A stretch of DNA of 64,000 nucleotides, taken from Grifola frondosa (taxonomy: Eukaryota; Basidiomycota; Agaricomycetes; Polyporales; Grifolaceae). Shown here piece after piece: positions 34,138 to 45,723 of the stretch; within the stretch, counting starts at the first letter, position 1, and each line of letters starts with the position of its first letter. The DNA is taken from NCBI GenBank assembly GCA_001683735.1, contig LUGG01000022.1:62001-126000 (forward strand). The letters run 5' to 3'. The position numbers and the translations under genes are program-made. Below the pieces are notes generated by a model. That model was given only the letters and a program-made list of their open reading frames with translations. It had not been told where the DNA came from and did not search any database.

Positions 34138-36881
34138 TGGTATCGTGGGAACCATCCCGCCCGGCCGGCGTCAAGGGGCGTCTGCAGCTTTGTGGCCAAG
34201 GGGCGGAACGGGGTTGGAATCTCCTCCTTCTCGTTCTTCACTCAGCGACGACTTCTACACATGCCCACACGTATTCTCGAACTGTGGAATGCTCCTTGGG
34301 AATCTTCCTTCTTTCTTACTGTGCTTCGCAAGCAACATGTTACGAAGCAGCCACACCTGACTTGCCGCCGGGAACCTCACCAGCCTGAGTTGAGCCTGAG
34401 CCTAATAAAATCGTCCAAACGCTGACCGGGCGGGCCATTTTCGTCCAAGATTCATCTCGTTGCCCTTGTTCCGTTTGCTATCGGTATCATGAAATTTTTA
34501 GGGACCGTTCGCTGGGCCTCGACTTCACGGGGATATTCCGTCTTTCAGTCTGGATCAAGTAAGTTACCACCGTCTAAATTTTTTGAATGATTCGGCCATC
34601 ATCGCATCTCGATTGTTTCTTGTGTCTGCATCAGCAGACTTGAGTCTCCAGACCTGCAATTGCCTCCACGCTGCTAGGGTCTTGGCTTAGTTACGTATCC
34701 TTTTTCAAATGCGACTCCGCTGTTAATTCCAGCCCCCTCGAATTTGGATTGCTGGAGCACGTTCTTATGGATTAGCAATTTCGCTTACTATTCTCCTCAT
34801 CCCGGATTGGCACTGACGTCGGAGTGATTGGCGCGATTCACAGGATATCCCTTAATTAGGATCCGCATATATCTACGCAACGGTTTACTAGGATAGCACG
34901 GTCATGCCGTATGTCTGCGCGGCGGTAGCCCTTCTTGGTCGCTCCAAATGCTGCAGTAGTGCGGGCTTGCGGCATGTCAGACCTCTGGCATCACTATCAG
35001 CACGTTACTGCGGTGCGAGTGATCTTTTTCTCCATCCAGCTGGGGCTTCCTTACTCATGCATCGTTACAGCGTTCGGAGATGTGAGACTTCTCCTTATGT
35101 TCACATCTGCCGAAAAGTGGGCGCCGCCAACGCGTTTCTTTCTTACCTCATGTTCCGCTTCTCTCGAGCCAGAAGCTCCACTGGCTTCGAGATGGCAGTG
35201 GCCATGTTGGAACGCGGTCCTTGTTCAGGCAGAGCGTGTCCGAAAGCGCGTTGTCTGCATCCGTCCGGACGTTCGCCGTCCATCTTGTCTACGCTTTGTC
35301 CCCCCGGATTTGTGTTTGATGGCGTCAGACTGCTACTCAACTTTCACCGCTAAATTACCGTGGTGAATATCATGCCTTCGGCAGTGATATTCGAAGGCGG
35401 AATTTTAATCAGGCTTGGAGCGGCCTCCCTGTCTCATTTGGACTGATCGCCCTAGAGAGGACTTGCCCCGCCCTGTCGCCCAGACTTTTCCGACGAGTTT
35501 CAGACCTGAACCTGTTGTAGAGTCAAAAGTGCAGTCTTAGTCTCTTACTGAAGTTTTATCGAAGATCGCTGTTGTTGTTCATGGCGTGGGGTACGCAGGA
35601 TCAATCTGTTTCAGCCTTTGCAGGCTGGCATTAGACTGCTCATTTTCCGACCCTACAACGAACTGCGATTCTCAGTTTCTCAAATTCCGGCTGCTGGTTT
35701 TCGATGCCGCTCTCGCGTCCCGATATCTACCGTCATAATTACACGCAGTCGATTTCTGCGCTTGATCAGAGTTTTATTGGCCAAGTTCTGGGAAACGGCC
35801 GCTGTCGGGCTTTGTGTGGTTCGAGGATAGGGTGACCCCGTTCCTCAACATCGCGCTATCCCACAGACTAATCTTCTTCTGGTGCGTCTTAATATATTGG
35901 CAGCGTCATCGCTAGTTTGAGAAGCATCTATCCACTCGTCTTTCGAACTGCCGTTCTAATGATGCATCTCTCTAGAAATCCCTATCTGCCCTAATTGCGC
36001 AGCTATTCTTTCGAACTGAGGCTTCTGCGCATCTCAGGGCACTGATATGTCTTCGTATTTCATTATTGCGGAAGCTTTATCTGACGGCTGTCTCCCCTCA
36101 TCTACAGCGCTCTGGGATGAGCACAACCGTCTCGCCCCTGCATATCCGGACGCTGACCTCCAAATATCACCCCCAGCGTTCCCGTGAGCGTCATACAGCT
36201 TTTCTTTCCACTTTCTGATGTTCACCCTATCATGATCCCATTCCCGTGTGTTTTTTCTCAGCAGACAGCGCCAGCTTAGGTCGGTCCTCCATGTCGCCGT
36301 CAATCAAAGATTCACGTCCTGCCTCTTGAACTCTCACCTGACAGCGCCCGCCGCTGATACGTGCCCAACATGATCTCGCGCACAGCGCAACTGTGTCCGA
36401 TGGTACCGTGCCTTACATTCGGCCGGTCATGGGGCTGGCCGAGCCGGCTTCGGAAGGGATATGTTGCACAATATTTCAGCGTTGACATATCGACAGCGTC
36501 TATGACAAAGCGGGGGCTATCATACGGGTCTAGGAAGATACGCTGTAATGTCGCGTTGCAAGGTTCCTTCACGCGAAAGCACGCGTGGTACTAGTGCACT
36601 GATTCCATGCATGATTCCACTAGGTCATAACGAGCAATGCTTTTGATAACAAGGATATGTCAGATACATCAACTATACATAAAGATATGAGCGACGATAG
36701 CGGCTACAACAACTACAGGTACAACAGCATCAAGCGCGTCCTTTGATAATCCTCAAGAACAAGACTGTAAATACCATGAGTGCGTGGCTCAGGGTAATCC
36801 CACGGTCTCCGACGAACGGGTTTCTGCATGCTCCTGGTCAGCGCGCTTCAGCATTGTGACGGTGAGTTGGAGCCTACCTCT
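34138..36881. other. Gene-poor interval of 2.7 kb
   Basis: Contains overlapping plus-strand frames (34904-35353, 34935-35366) without recognisable motifs and many pyrimidine-rich stretches. A short inverted repeat GCCTTCG/CGAAGGC occurs near 35374-35396. I see no terminal repeats, transposase or reverse transcriptase. It may be decayed mobile DNA or plain intergenic sequence. Confidence 0.4.
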
Positions 36882-37460
36882 TCAGTGTTGAAAATGCACC
36901 TTGCGTGCTTCCACCGCAGACGGCTTCCTCGCACGACTTGTCTTAACAGGTCGGGCAGGATGATGGAGGGCGTCCAGGTATACATCGGTGAATTTCCGAA
37001 AGATGCATCTGGACTCATCATGTTCATCGTACTCTGCCAATGTCGCCCACACGCAATGCCACTCGCTTTCTCCTTCGAACTTAAGCGCGATGGCGTTGTG
37101 GCGCTGTCGCCACCGACTCTCCTGCTCCCCCCGTTCTAAGGCAAAATCTTCCATAGTGACCGCCGCGGCATGGGAGATGGTGAGTTCAACATCCCCTGGG
37201 TGCTCAAACACGGAGGAGCGCATCTCCAGCACTTTCGGGATGCCGCGATGTTTCGGATCGTACCCGTCCACTCGGATCTGGAACGTCGTGTGGTCGGCGA
37301 AGTGGAGAGTGACATTAGGGTGAGTGGGAGAGCGTTGGACGCGCACGAGGACTTTGCCGATCAGCTCAGTGGGACTGACGCCGACCTCGGGCGGGTAGGG
37401 GGATTGAATTCGAGGAAACTGAAAGGCCTTGGTAGGCGAGCGTGGGGGAAGGATGTACAT
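36882..37460 (-). CDS. Conserved-looking hypothetical protein
   Basis: An intronless frame. The start is placed at MYILPPRSPTKAFQFPRIQ (37460); the open frame runs further up to 37619, so a longer form starting MYLSVNYSRF or MKSIGTIDVL is possible. The protein is soluble and mixed alpha/beta: PTELIGKVLVRVQRS, NVTLHFADHTTFQIRVDGYDP, VLEMRSSVFEHPGDVELTIS and ALKFEGESEWHCVWATLAEYD. These alternate hydrophobic strands resemble a small beta-rich domain. The terminus is basic (RPVKTSRARKPSAVEARK). The family is not recognised. The composition and length of the frame make it a real gene in my view. Confidence 0.65.
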   Translation of the reverse strand: MYILPPRSPTKAFQFPRIQSPYPPEVGVSPTELIGKVLVRVQRSPTHPNVTLHFADHTTFQIRVDGYDPKHRGIPKVLEMRSSVFEHPGDVELTISHAAAVTMEDFALERGEQESRWRQRHNAIALKFEGESEWHCVWATLAEYDEHDESRCIFRKFTDVYLDALHHPARPVKTSRARKPSAVEARKVHFQH

Positions 37461-38295
37461 GGCAACCCAGAGCTGAAGTCGTCTGAATCGTGGGCGCTTG
37501 GAAAGCTGTAGGACATCGATGGTTCCGATAGATTTCATGCACGAAGAGTTATGAGGGGGATTGACTGTGTAGAATGAAGCAGAGGAGCAGAAGCGTGAGT
37601 AATTGACGGAAAGATACAATGAGGATTGACTTCAGACTATGCGCGCTTATTTGAGGTGCTCAAGCACAGCCAAATAGTGTGGCCAAAGGACACCAATGTG
37701 TCGGCACCATTGTACTTTTAATGGCGAACGCTTCGAGAACAATGTGAAAGCGAGATGGTATGCTTGCGCTTTTGCAGCACGTCCTTTTCCCACAGAATCC
37801 ATTCTGAGTGAAAGGCGAGTCCAGATATGGGAGCTGCCTTGAAGTTGCAGAGAAAACACCTGTTCTGACAATACCATACTAGTAGTACCACACTACTCAT
37901 GTAGTCAACGAGAATGTCACCATTCGTGGAATGTGCTGCGCAGAACTTGCTCAAATCTGCCAAGGTATCGTTGCACTATTTCTGAAGAGACAAAGCGATC
38001 TACGCTCTTGAGTGTCCAAATTTGGCAAATTTCCGATCCTCGTTGTGGCGCATGTTGCTGTCACAGATCTCAATTCAAGCTTCGAAAGAACAGTGGTGCA
38101 CAACTGACCTTCCCAGGGCAAATGCCATCAAATGAGCATATGGGACACTGATGGAGCACCTTTGGCAGGTTCGATTTTGAGCGATTGGCATTGTCAAGTC
38201 ACCCTGCTGATCGTTACGCCGATCTTGGAAGGGGAACATTGACTTCTAGTAAAACAGTCACATATGCAACCTAGACCTGAATAATATGACATAGG
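37461..38295. other. Spacer between hypothetical gene and peptidase relic
   Basis: Holds the upstream region of the hypothetical gene (possibly coding to 37619) and then featureless sequence. The part next to 38296 may contain unrecognisable remains of the peptidase relic's last exons. Confidence 0.35.
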
Positions 38296-38850
38296 CACCG
38301 ACCTCCGCGGTGCCGAGCGGGCGAAAAGGCTCTGATATTGGTAGTTTCACTGGGCCAATTGATCGTTCTAGAAACATATAGTAAGATCGCTGTCTTACCG
38401 GCAAGCGCGATCGATGAAGATTGAACTGGCGAGATCGTCTAGGCCGCTGGGCACGGAGGAATAAATCAAGCTACTTGGAGCATCGTGCGGGCCTGTTTGA
38501 GCTGGAAGAAGCGAAGCAATAGCGGGGTATGATCGCCTTAAAACTTCCGATGATCGATGTAAATCATGAACATCTCGGAAGCTGAGTGAGTCATATGAGA
38601 CATGTGGGGCAAGCCTGAAGCAGGGTCCGTCGTCACCGAAGACCTTTTTGATCAGGAAAGCGGGATAATGTCTGGTCTGCTCGAATTTCTTGCCTAAAGG
38701 AATCAGCGAATAAGTCAGTTAGCGAGATGACGACATAACGGTATCTTGAAGGTAGACAGATCACGACGAGGCCGCTCTGAGATTGTGGTAGAGCTGCATC
38801 CAAATCAATAAGAGTCTCGAACGAAAGGATCCAATCCTTAACCCACAATT
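38296..38850 (-). pseudogene. Relic of a pepsin-like aspartic peptidase gene
   Basis: Not an open frame, but the DNA aligns in order with the three downstream peptidase genes. At 38297-38315 it reads GCACCGACCTCCGCGGTG where an intact copy has GCACCTACCTCCGTGGTG. Near 38350 the exon for the second catalytic motif is present, but the Asp codon of FDSGT is lost and a stop follows. At 38440-38470 it keeps CTGGGCACGGAGGAATAAAT against CTGGGCAAGGAGGAATAAAT in copy 3. Near 38540 the strand for ELTIGGIDDSKF is still visible. Near 38650 the segment for LINAAKKF/AQDFFAAL is weakly visible. This makes it a fourth, dead member at the edge of the cluster. The boundaries are approximate. Confidence 0.65.
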
Positions 38851-39328
38851 AGAGGCCCAAGATACATATGTCATATGCATTACATTCCTCAGCGGTATTC
38901 TCGACCGTGGTCATGCGTGGTATGAAGTGTCTGCAAAGAAGAGTATTCATATGAGTATAATATCACGGACGACATTGGTGATATTTACCAGCAACCATAA
39001 ATGTTTGTGAAGTGTCCAACGCAACGCTCATTAGACGGATGCAACATTCTATCGGATATCGATGCCGCAGTCGAGTATCTGTGAGACAAAGAAGTATGGA
39101 GATGGCGAGAAACATTTCTATGAGCGTGCCCTATCAGAAGGGCACGTAAGGATCTGATAATGAAGAACGAATTGTATCCGACAATTGCGATACAGTTGAC
39201 TGTATGACCCAGATATTTTCGCCCTGCATATCGTAATCCTGATATGCAAGCAAATTCGTCGGTTGAGAGAGAGCTCGAGCTTCATGCACATTCGCAATGA
39301 GTTACGCGTACATTGACTCGACGAATAC
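38851..39328. other. Spacer between peptidase relic and peptidase copy 1
   Basis: AT-rich, about 480 bases, including GAGAGAGAGCTCGAGCTTCATG near 39266. May contain the relic's vanished 5' exons. Nothing else is recognised. Confidence 0.35.
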
Positions 39329-40937
39329 CTAGTTGAACCAAATCCCTACGTCGAGAGCAGATCAGTATGAAGTTTTTGCATCACATACGTGAACCAACTC
39401 ACCATTCGGAGCAAAACCCATCCTCTGATTCCCAATATCCCACACATTATAATAATGCTTGAGCAGCGAGCCACCCACGAAGTCAAGGCCATCGAACGTA
39501 TCGATGAGCGTCTGGCACGTCGACGGATCGCTCTTGAACGGTCCGACGTTCAACTCGCTGCTCGGAATGGTCAGGTTGAACGGCTGTCCCTTTTGGGATG
39601 TGAACGTAATGTCGATCGTGGCGGCAAGACCTGATATCTTGCTGCAGGGAATACCGTACGCCCCCGGCTCCGCTTCGAATGGTTGAATATCGGGAGAAAT
39701 CATCGCGTAGATAGCCTGAGGAAGATAACACAGAACATCAATTCAACAACGGTGGCTCCTTATAACGTGTACACCCACGTTAGCGGTATTGGTCGAAAAT
39801 AGGATGTTACTCGTTCCACTGTCGAAGATGATTGTTCTTGCGCTGTTCAAAAGGCTTGTTGTTTTACCGTTATGGCCACTGACGGCGAAGCAAGTTCTCA
39901 ACCACCTCTCCATTAACCACAGAGGAATAGACTAGGCTGCCTGGAAATATTCGCGTCAGAATCACTGAAGAATGGAATGGAAATATATCACCTTCAAACT
40001 TCGAATCATCGATGCCCCCAATCGTGAGCTCTGCGTTGCCGATAGCTTTCGGAGTCAGGAACATGCCAAACAATGCTAAGAAAGGTTTCAATAAATCAAC
40101 ACTTTGTGATGCAGCATTAAATTTCCTACAGGGGAGACCTTGATTAGTGAGCGCAGCAAAGAAGTCCTGCGCGCTCGAGCCCATGCCTACATAGAAATTT
40201 TCATTGAAGATTTGACTAGCCCTAATATATGGCCGACTCGCCTTGAATTCCACTGAACGGATCAATGCCGAATGCAGGCGTCTGATCCACAATGGTGAAC
40301 AGGCTGACCTCTCCCGCCGACAGCCCTCCGACGGAAACCGTGTCTGTAGCACTCCGGATGGTGAGGACGTAGTCATTGTTAACGACTAGATCCACGCCGA
40401 CTCCGGTCCCAAAGTCAAGAGTCTGTTCTCTTCCGCCATCCACAAATGTCGAACTCGCTGAGATGTCGAACGCAGTTTGATTGATGCACGATGCGCCGCA
40501 TTGGGTGCCTGTACGCAGATATTGAATTCACCAGGAACTCGTAAGCATGATCGTAACAAACGCACTGACGAACTCCAAGGTTTGCGACCCCGTGTCAAAC
40601 ACCACACTCACAGTCTGAGGTGGGGTGCCCACTACAAACGACTCTCAGAAATGCGCAAGACTAAGCCTGCAACGTTTCTCACCTGAGATATTTCCGAACC
40701 ACCTACATATCGTGATCTTCTATGAGGAGGAAGACTAGCAATCAAAATCAACATGGCTTACTGGAGGTCTGTGCCAAGGAAGAAGTAATCAAGCGGGACA
40801 TTGGCCGAGGACAGTGCTCGTCTGCGCAGTGCCGAGATGTGACCTTTTGGCACGTTACGAGACGTCAAAGCGACCTTGTGCTGCCCGGTCGCGGTTGCAG
40901 CCAAAAGAGATAGCGCCAGAATGAAAACTGGCAACAT
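39329..40937 (-). CDS. Pepsin-like aspartic peptidase (A1), copy 1, apparently damaged
   Basis: A secreted acid peptidase by homology with copies 2 and 3. A signal peptide (MLPVFILALSLLAATATG) is followed by a propeptide (HISALRRRALSSANVPLDYFFLGTDLQ). The first catalytic motif is VGTPPQTVSVVFDTGSQTLEF; the second is RTIIFDSGTSNILFSTNT. Other family blocks are FVDGGREQTLDFGTGVGV, KAIGNAELTIGGIDDSKFEG and CSKISGLAATIDITF. The last residues come from a short final exon after an intron at 39346-39402 (APNG then IWFN and stop). Between 39870 and 39930 the exon does not read through. Compared with copy 2, a Trp codon is TGA, one base is missing before it, and another is missing in the ING(K) codons. 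The resulting frame stops at QWP. If real, the protein would lack the second catalytic half. Confidence 0.75.
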
Positions 40938-41644
40938 CTTGTGCGACGATGGACTCCCAGAAATGTCCTAAGGCCTGAGATCGTATGTATCTACCAGCAA
41001 GTGCTCAATGCTACTTATAGACCGAGTACGAGGGATTGGTACCTTGTTGGTACCTACTGGATTGGGAAAACTACTATGTGCATTCACAGCGGACCATGCG
41101 GTAACGGAGATTCCAACGTATGGTTAAAAAGTCACGCATACAGTCCGTGCGGAGAGACGCGGGAGAACTTCATTGGAAGGGTTCTTTTCCCCGCTTTGCG
41201 GTGCGAATTGATCCCTACACAGACGGGGGTGCCATGTTAAGTACCCACACAGAGTTAACGTAAGTGAGACTGACCAATGTGCTCACAAACCAACCATTGC
41301 AGCAGTTGAAGATGGTGGTGATGTGTTAATGTTTAAACAGAGGCGGTGATGCCGCATAAGGCAAGTGCGGGAGGCGGCGGGATGATCAAACTTGATATAG
41401 ACAATCTCAACTAATAATTTCAGTTGCTCGAGATGCTTACCACAATCATCTCCACATCAATTCGCAAATTATTAACAGTCTCAAACGGTTCGAACAACTT
41501 GCGGCGAGCTTGAAGGACCGTAAAATGAAACCACCGCAGAATTCGCAATGATCATAGATTTTCACTAACTGTTTTACTTTTCTCAAGAGACAGTTCATTT
41601 TTATGTAGCCAAGTCATCATTATATCCCCCGAAAAAATTTGCAT
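40938..41644. other. Spacer between peptidase copies 1 and 2
   Basis: Upstream of copy 1 it carries the TATA element at 41014-41020. The rest is unremarkable, AT-rich toward copy 2. Confidence 0.45.
41014..41020 (-). promoter_or_regulatory. TATA box of peptidase copy 1
   Basis: CTATAAG on the minus strand, 77 bases before the start codon. The same element in nearly the same place precedes copies 2 and 3, which supports function. Confidence 0.6.
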
Positions 41645-43280
41645 TCAAAAGCCTAGGTCAAGTCCAACTCAGTCTCCAACACCACTTTATGTGCAAACGA
41701 ACTCACCGTTCGGCGCGAAGCCCATCCGCTGCTTTCCTATATCCCAAACACTATAATAGTGCTTCAGCAGCGACGCCCCAAGGAGTTCCAGTCCGTCGAA
41801 TGCATTGATGAGCGTCTGACAAATGGACGGATCGCTCTTAAAAGGCCCGACGTTCAATTCGCTGCTGGGGATAGTCAGGACGAACGGATGTCCAGGCTGT
41901 TGCGACGTGAACGTGATGTCGATCGTGGCGGGGAGACCGGAGATCTTGCTGCAGGGAATCCCGTACGCTCCTGGCTCGGCGGCGAATGGCTTGATGTCAG
42001 GCGAGATGATCGCGTACATGGCCTATAATGGAGATGGTAGCTAATTAGTATCAGAGCCCACGACATGCGTTTTGGTAACGTCTGTACAGACCTCGGTCGT
42101 GTTTGTCGAGAACAGGATATTACTTGTGCCGCTGTCAAAAATGATCGTTCTGCGAGAGTTCAATAATGTAGTTGTCTTGCCGTTAACCGTAATTGAGGGA
42201 GATTCTAGTTGCCAGAAGCCATCCGAGCCCTCGGGTAAGGAAGAGTAAACCAGATCGCCTGGAAATAATCAAACAGCAATGATCAGCTGCAAAGAAGCGG
42301 TGGAGGATATGGTTTAGCTACTGTGGAACTTTCTATGATCGATACCGCCAATCGTGAGCTCTGCATGCCCGACAGCCTTGGGAGTGAGGAACATGCCAAA
42401 TAAGGCTGGGGTGCACATGATGAGCTGACTATTTACTGCACGGGTACAGACTACTCACAGGGAAGACCCTTCTCTATTAGAGAAGCGAAGAACCCTTGCG
42501 CCATTGAACTCATGCCTGCACTGCGGGATTTAGCAAATGATCCAATCATCCGCATGGATTAAATTGACCTTGGATCCCGCTGAAAGGATCTATGTCGAAG
42601 GCTGAGGTCTGGTTGACGATGGTAAACAAATCCATCAGTCCTGCCGAGAGCCCCCCAACAGAAACCACGTCTTGGGCAGAACGAACAGTGAGGACATAGT
42701 CGTTGTTGATCACCGGATCCACGCCGACGCCAGTCGCAAAGGCCAAGGTTGTTTCTTCACCACCGTCCACGAACGTGGAGCTCTTGGAAATATTGAATGC
42801 AACTTGCTTCGCGCAAGGGGCACCGCACTGAGTACCTGCAGCAAATGTATCAATGAGGGCCGGGTTCCTATCCGAGACCATACTTACTGACAAATTCCAA
42901 CGACTGTGATCCCGTGTCGAACACGACACTCACGGTTTGAGGCGGCGTGCCCACTATCACAATGAACACTCAGAGCCGAGAACAGGGAGAGACCACAGAA
43001 CCTTTCTCACCCGAGATGTTGCCGAACCATCTAAGTGCATGCTTGTCAGATAGCACAAACCTAATGCAGTGGATGACACAACTCACTGGAGATCAGTTCC
43101 AAGGAAGAAGTCATCCAGAGGAACATTGGCCGACGACAGCGCTCGTCTGCGTAGCGCCGGTATATGGCCCTTTCGCACAGCTCGCGACGTCAGGACCACT
43201 TTGTGCGGGCTGGTGGCAACCTCCGCAGCCATACATGCAGCCAAAGCCAAAAGCGTTCCCAGTGTGAGAGGGGCGAACAT
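41645..43280 (-). CDS. Pepsin-like aspartic peptidase (A1), copy 2
   Basis: A secreted acid endopeptidase. A signal peptide (MFAPLTLGTLLALAACMAAEV) leads into a propeptide with a basic cleavage region (HIPALRRRALSSANVPLDDFFLGTDLQ). The catalytic Asp residues are in the first motif (FDTGS, in the exon around 42900-42955) and the second (RTIIFDSGTSNILFSTNTTEV). FVDGGEETTLAFATGVGVDP, VSVGGLSAGLMDLFTIV, DPFSGIQG and CSKISGLPATIDITF surround them. The C-terminal WDIGKQRMGFAPNG is followed by an intron at 41653-41706 and a tiny last exon encoding only the end of Gly, Phe and the stop. About eight introns are needed. Copy 2 shares exon structure with copies 1 and 3. I see no break. The FDTGSxxLEF first motif is the form common in secreted agaricomycete peptidases. 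Confidence 0.85.
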
Positions 43281-44116
43281 CTTTAAGAGGTGGTAAATGG
43301 CTCTGGAGGATGTCCTGGCCGCCAGCAAGTCAAAATAAGCTCCTTATAGCACGGAAAACGCCTCAGATGAAGCATCCGTACCATGTGCTCCGAGTCATCA
43401 TGGGTGATCATCATGCGGCATGCGGGGCCCCGAAGTGAATAGAAGGGTGTTTACTGTAGGGGCGAGGCGCAGAAGACAGGTTCATCATCGTTGGCTATAC
43501 ACGGCGTGGAACCTCCCAGGTCCAATATCAATTCTTGAGGCTACAAATACCAATCTTGGGGCACGTTCGTGGTTGAAGCACACAAACGGGCCCAGTACTT
43601 CAAAGCTTCACAGAGGTGAGCGAGTTCAGAAGCAAGAGGTGGGTAGGTGCAAGAGGCAGCAACACCGAGGCGATGATGACGAATTAGGCAGGTCTTGTAA
43701 ACAGAACATCATGATCGAGCATTCAAATGTTCCGCGTTCAACGTCCAACATTAAACTATTCGGTGAGAATAATTCGCCTTTTGTGACGATGCACCGTCTG
43801 TGCATCGACTGTTTGCTGGACTGTGGTGGTATAATTAATGCAGCTGGAAGATGGCCTGATGTGGTCAACAGTTTGAGATCAAACATCACTGACGGGTTTC
43901 GCACCCCAAATCACCCGTTCCCATACCGGCTCTCTGGCTGCCATCTAAAGACGGGCTTCCATGGAGTGCACGTTGTCATGCTTGCACTGTCTCATTGCAA
44001 GCACAGAAACCTTCAACTGCAACACCAAACGCTCGGGGTATGGCGTGTAACAGTGAATGATATTGATGTACGTGCCAATAACAAGACAACTGCCATGTGC
44101 AACTTGAGATCGATAA
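43281..44116. other. Spacer between peptidase copies 2 and 3
   Basis: Includes the copy 2 TATA element at 43343-43349. A plus-strand open frame of 241 codons (43420-44145) runs across this spacer and into the end of copy 3. It is basic and featureless and has no splice or motif support. Confidence 0.45.
43343..43349 (-). promoter_or_regulatory. TATA box of peptidase copy 2
   Basis: CTATAAG on the minus strand, 63 bases before the start codon, followed by GAGC; the matching element of copy 1 is followed by TAGC. Position and sequence are shared within the cluster. Confidence 0.6.
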
Positions 44117-45723
44117 TCAAAACCCTGTGCAGCGTCAGTTCTTGAGTCTGCTCCATGTGCATCAGGACTCACCATTGGGAGCAAAGCCCATGCGCTGGTT
44201 GCCGATATCCCAAACGCTGTAGTAATGCTTGAATAGCGACCCGCCCACGAGGTCCAGCCCATCAAATGCGTTGATGAGCGTCTGGCACGTCGATGGGTCG
44301 CTCTTAAACGGCCCGACATTGAGCTCGCCGCTCGGGATCGTCAAATTAAACGGGCGGCCCCGCTGAGACGTGAACGTAATGTCAATCTTGGCGGGGAGAC
44401 CGGATATCTTGCTGCAAGGCATGCCATACGCGCCAGGCTCGGCGGCGAAAGGCTTGATGTCGGACGATATCATGGCGTAAATGGCCTAATGATGACCACT
44501 CGTCAGTGCCACAAATCTGGTTGTCCGGAAACATGCACCTACCTCCGTGGTGTTAGTTGAAAATAAGATGTTACTCGTTCCACTGTCGAATATGATCGTG
44601 CGGGATGTGTTTAGCTCTTTCGTCGTCTTGCCGTTGATCGAAACCTGCGGAGAGGGAAGCTGCCAAGCCCCCTCGGAGCCACTGGGCAAGGAGGAATAAA
44701 TTAAATCTCCTGAGATATTCGTCAGTTCCTTCGGTGAAGAAGAGAGGTGAATGAGGTGATCACCGTGGAACTTTGAGTAGTCAATGCCACCAATCGTAAG
44801 TTCCGCGTTACCTATGGCCTTCGGAGTGATATACATGCTGAATAACGCTAGGAATTCTAAAATGAGTGGAAATTTACGGATTGACCAGCATATACTCACC
44901 AGGAAGGCCTTTGTTGATCAATGCAGCAAAAAATCCCTGCGCATCTGAGCTCATTCCTACGAAATGTTATTAAGCAGATAGCACAATCTGGCCACATATA
45001 ATGTGTTTACCTTGAATACCACTGTAAGGGTCAATGTCGAAGGCAGCGGTCTGATTGACGACAGTGAACAAGTCGATTACTCCTGCATCAAGCCCTCCGA
45101 CGGAAACTGTGTCTTTGGCTGATCTAATAGTAAGAACATAGTTGTTGTCGACAACTGGATCTACGCCGCCGCCCGTTGCGAAGTCCAAGGTTTGCTCCTC
45201 GCCTCCATCCACAAAGGTAGAGCTCGCGGAGATATTGAACGCGATCTGGCTTGCGCACGGGGCACCACATTGGGTGCCTGCAATCAAACATTGCAGTAAG
45301 TGACTGGTTGCTCGTCAAGCCCGAGTACTTACTAACAAATTCTAGAAAGGGCGACCCTGTGTCGAATACGACTGGGATTGTCTGAGGAGGAGTTCCCACT
45401 GGACGGAGAATCAGAACTGTGCACATGTGAAGGGCTGCAGACTTCTTACCCGAGATATTGCCGAACCACCTATTACATTCAATGCATTGCAGGATCAGCA
45501 ATAGCCACGTCCGCGGTCATCACTTTCGAGTGACTCACTGAAGATCCGTTTGCAGGAAGAAATCATCGAGGGGGACATTAACAGCCCGCAGATTTCGTCT
45601 GCGCCATCCTGGGATCTGGGCTCTAGGAACTTTACGAGAACCTAGGGAGACGGTATTCGGAACGACGGACACATCAGCAGCTGCGGCTAAGGCCACAAGT
45701 TCGAAGATGAAGATGGACAGCAT
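44117..45723 (-). CDS. Pepsin-like aspartic peptidase (A1), copy 3
   Basis: A secreted acid endopeptidase. The N-terminus MLSIFIFELVALAAAADVSVV is a signal peptide, then comes a propeptide with WRRRNLRAVNVPLDDFFLQTDLQ. The first catalytic motif is VGTPPQTIPVVFDTGSPFLEFVS, followed by GTQCGAPCASQIAFNISASSTF, FVDGGEEQTLDFATGGGV and DPYSGIQG. The second catalytic motif is RTIIFDSGTSNILFSTNTTEV. The end WDIGNQRMGFAPNG is joined through an intron at 44125-44172 to a last exon that adds only Phe before TGA, as in copy 2. Its SGELNVGPF and DLIYSSLPSGSEGAW blocks align with the others. It reads cleanly through all exons traced and may be the most intact copy. Confidence 0.86.

Noticed and set aside
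43420..44145. Plus-strand open frame of 241 codons between two peptidase copies
   Set aside because: It runs antisense into the end of copy 3, is basic and motif-free, and has no splice or start-context support. It is probably a chance frame.
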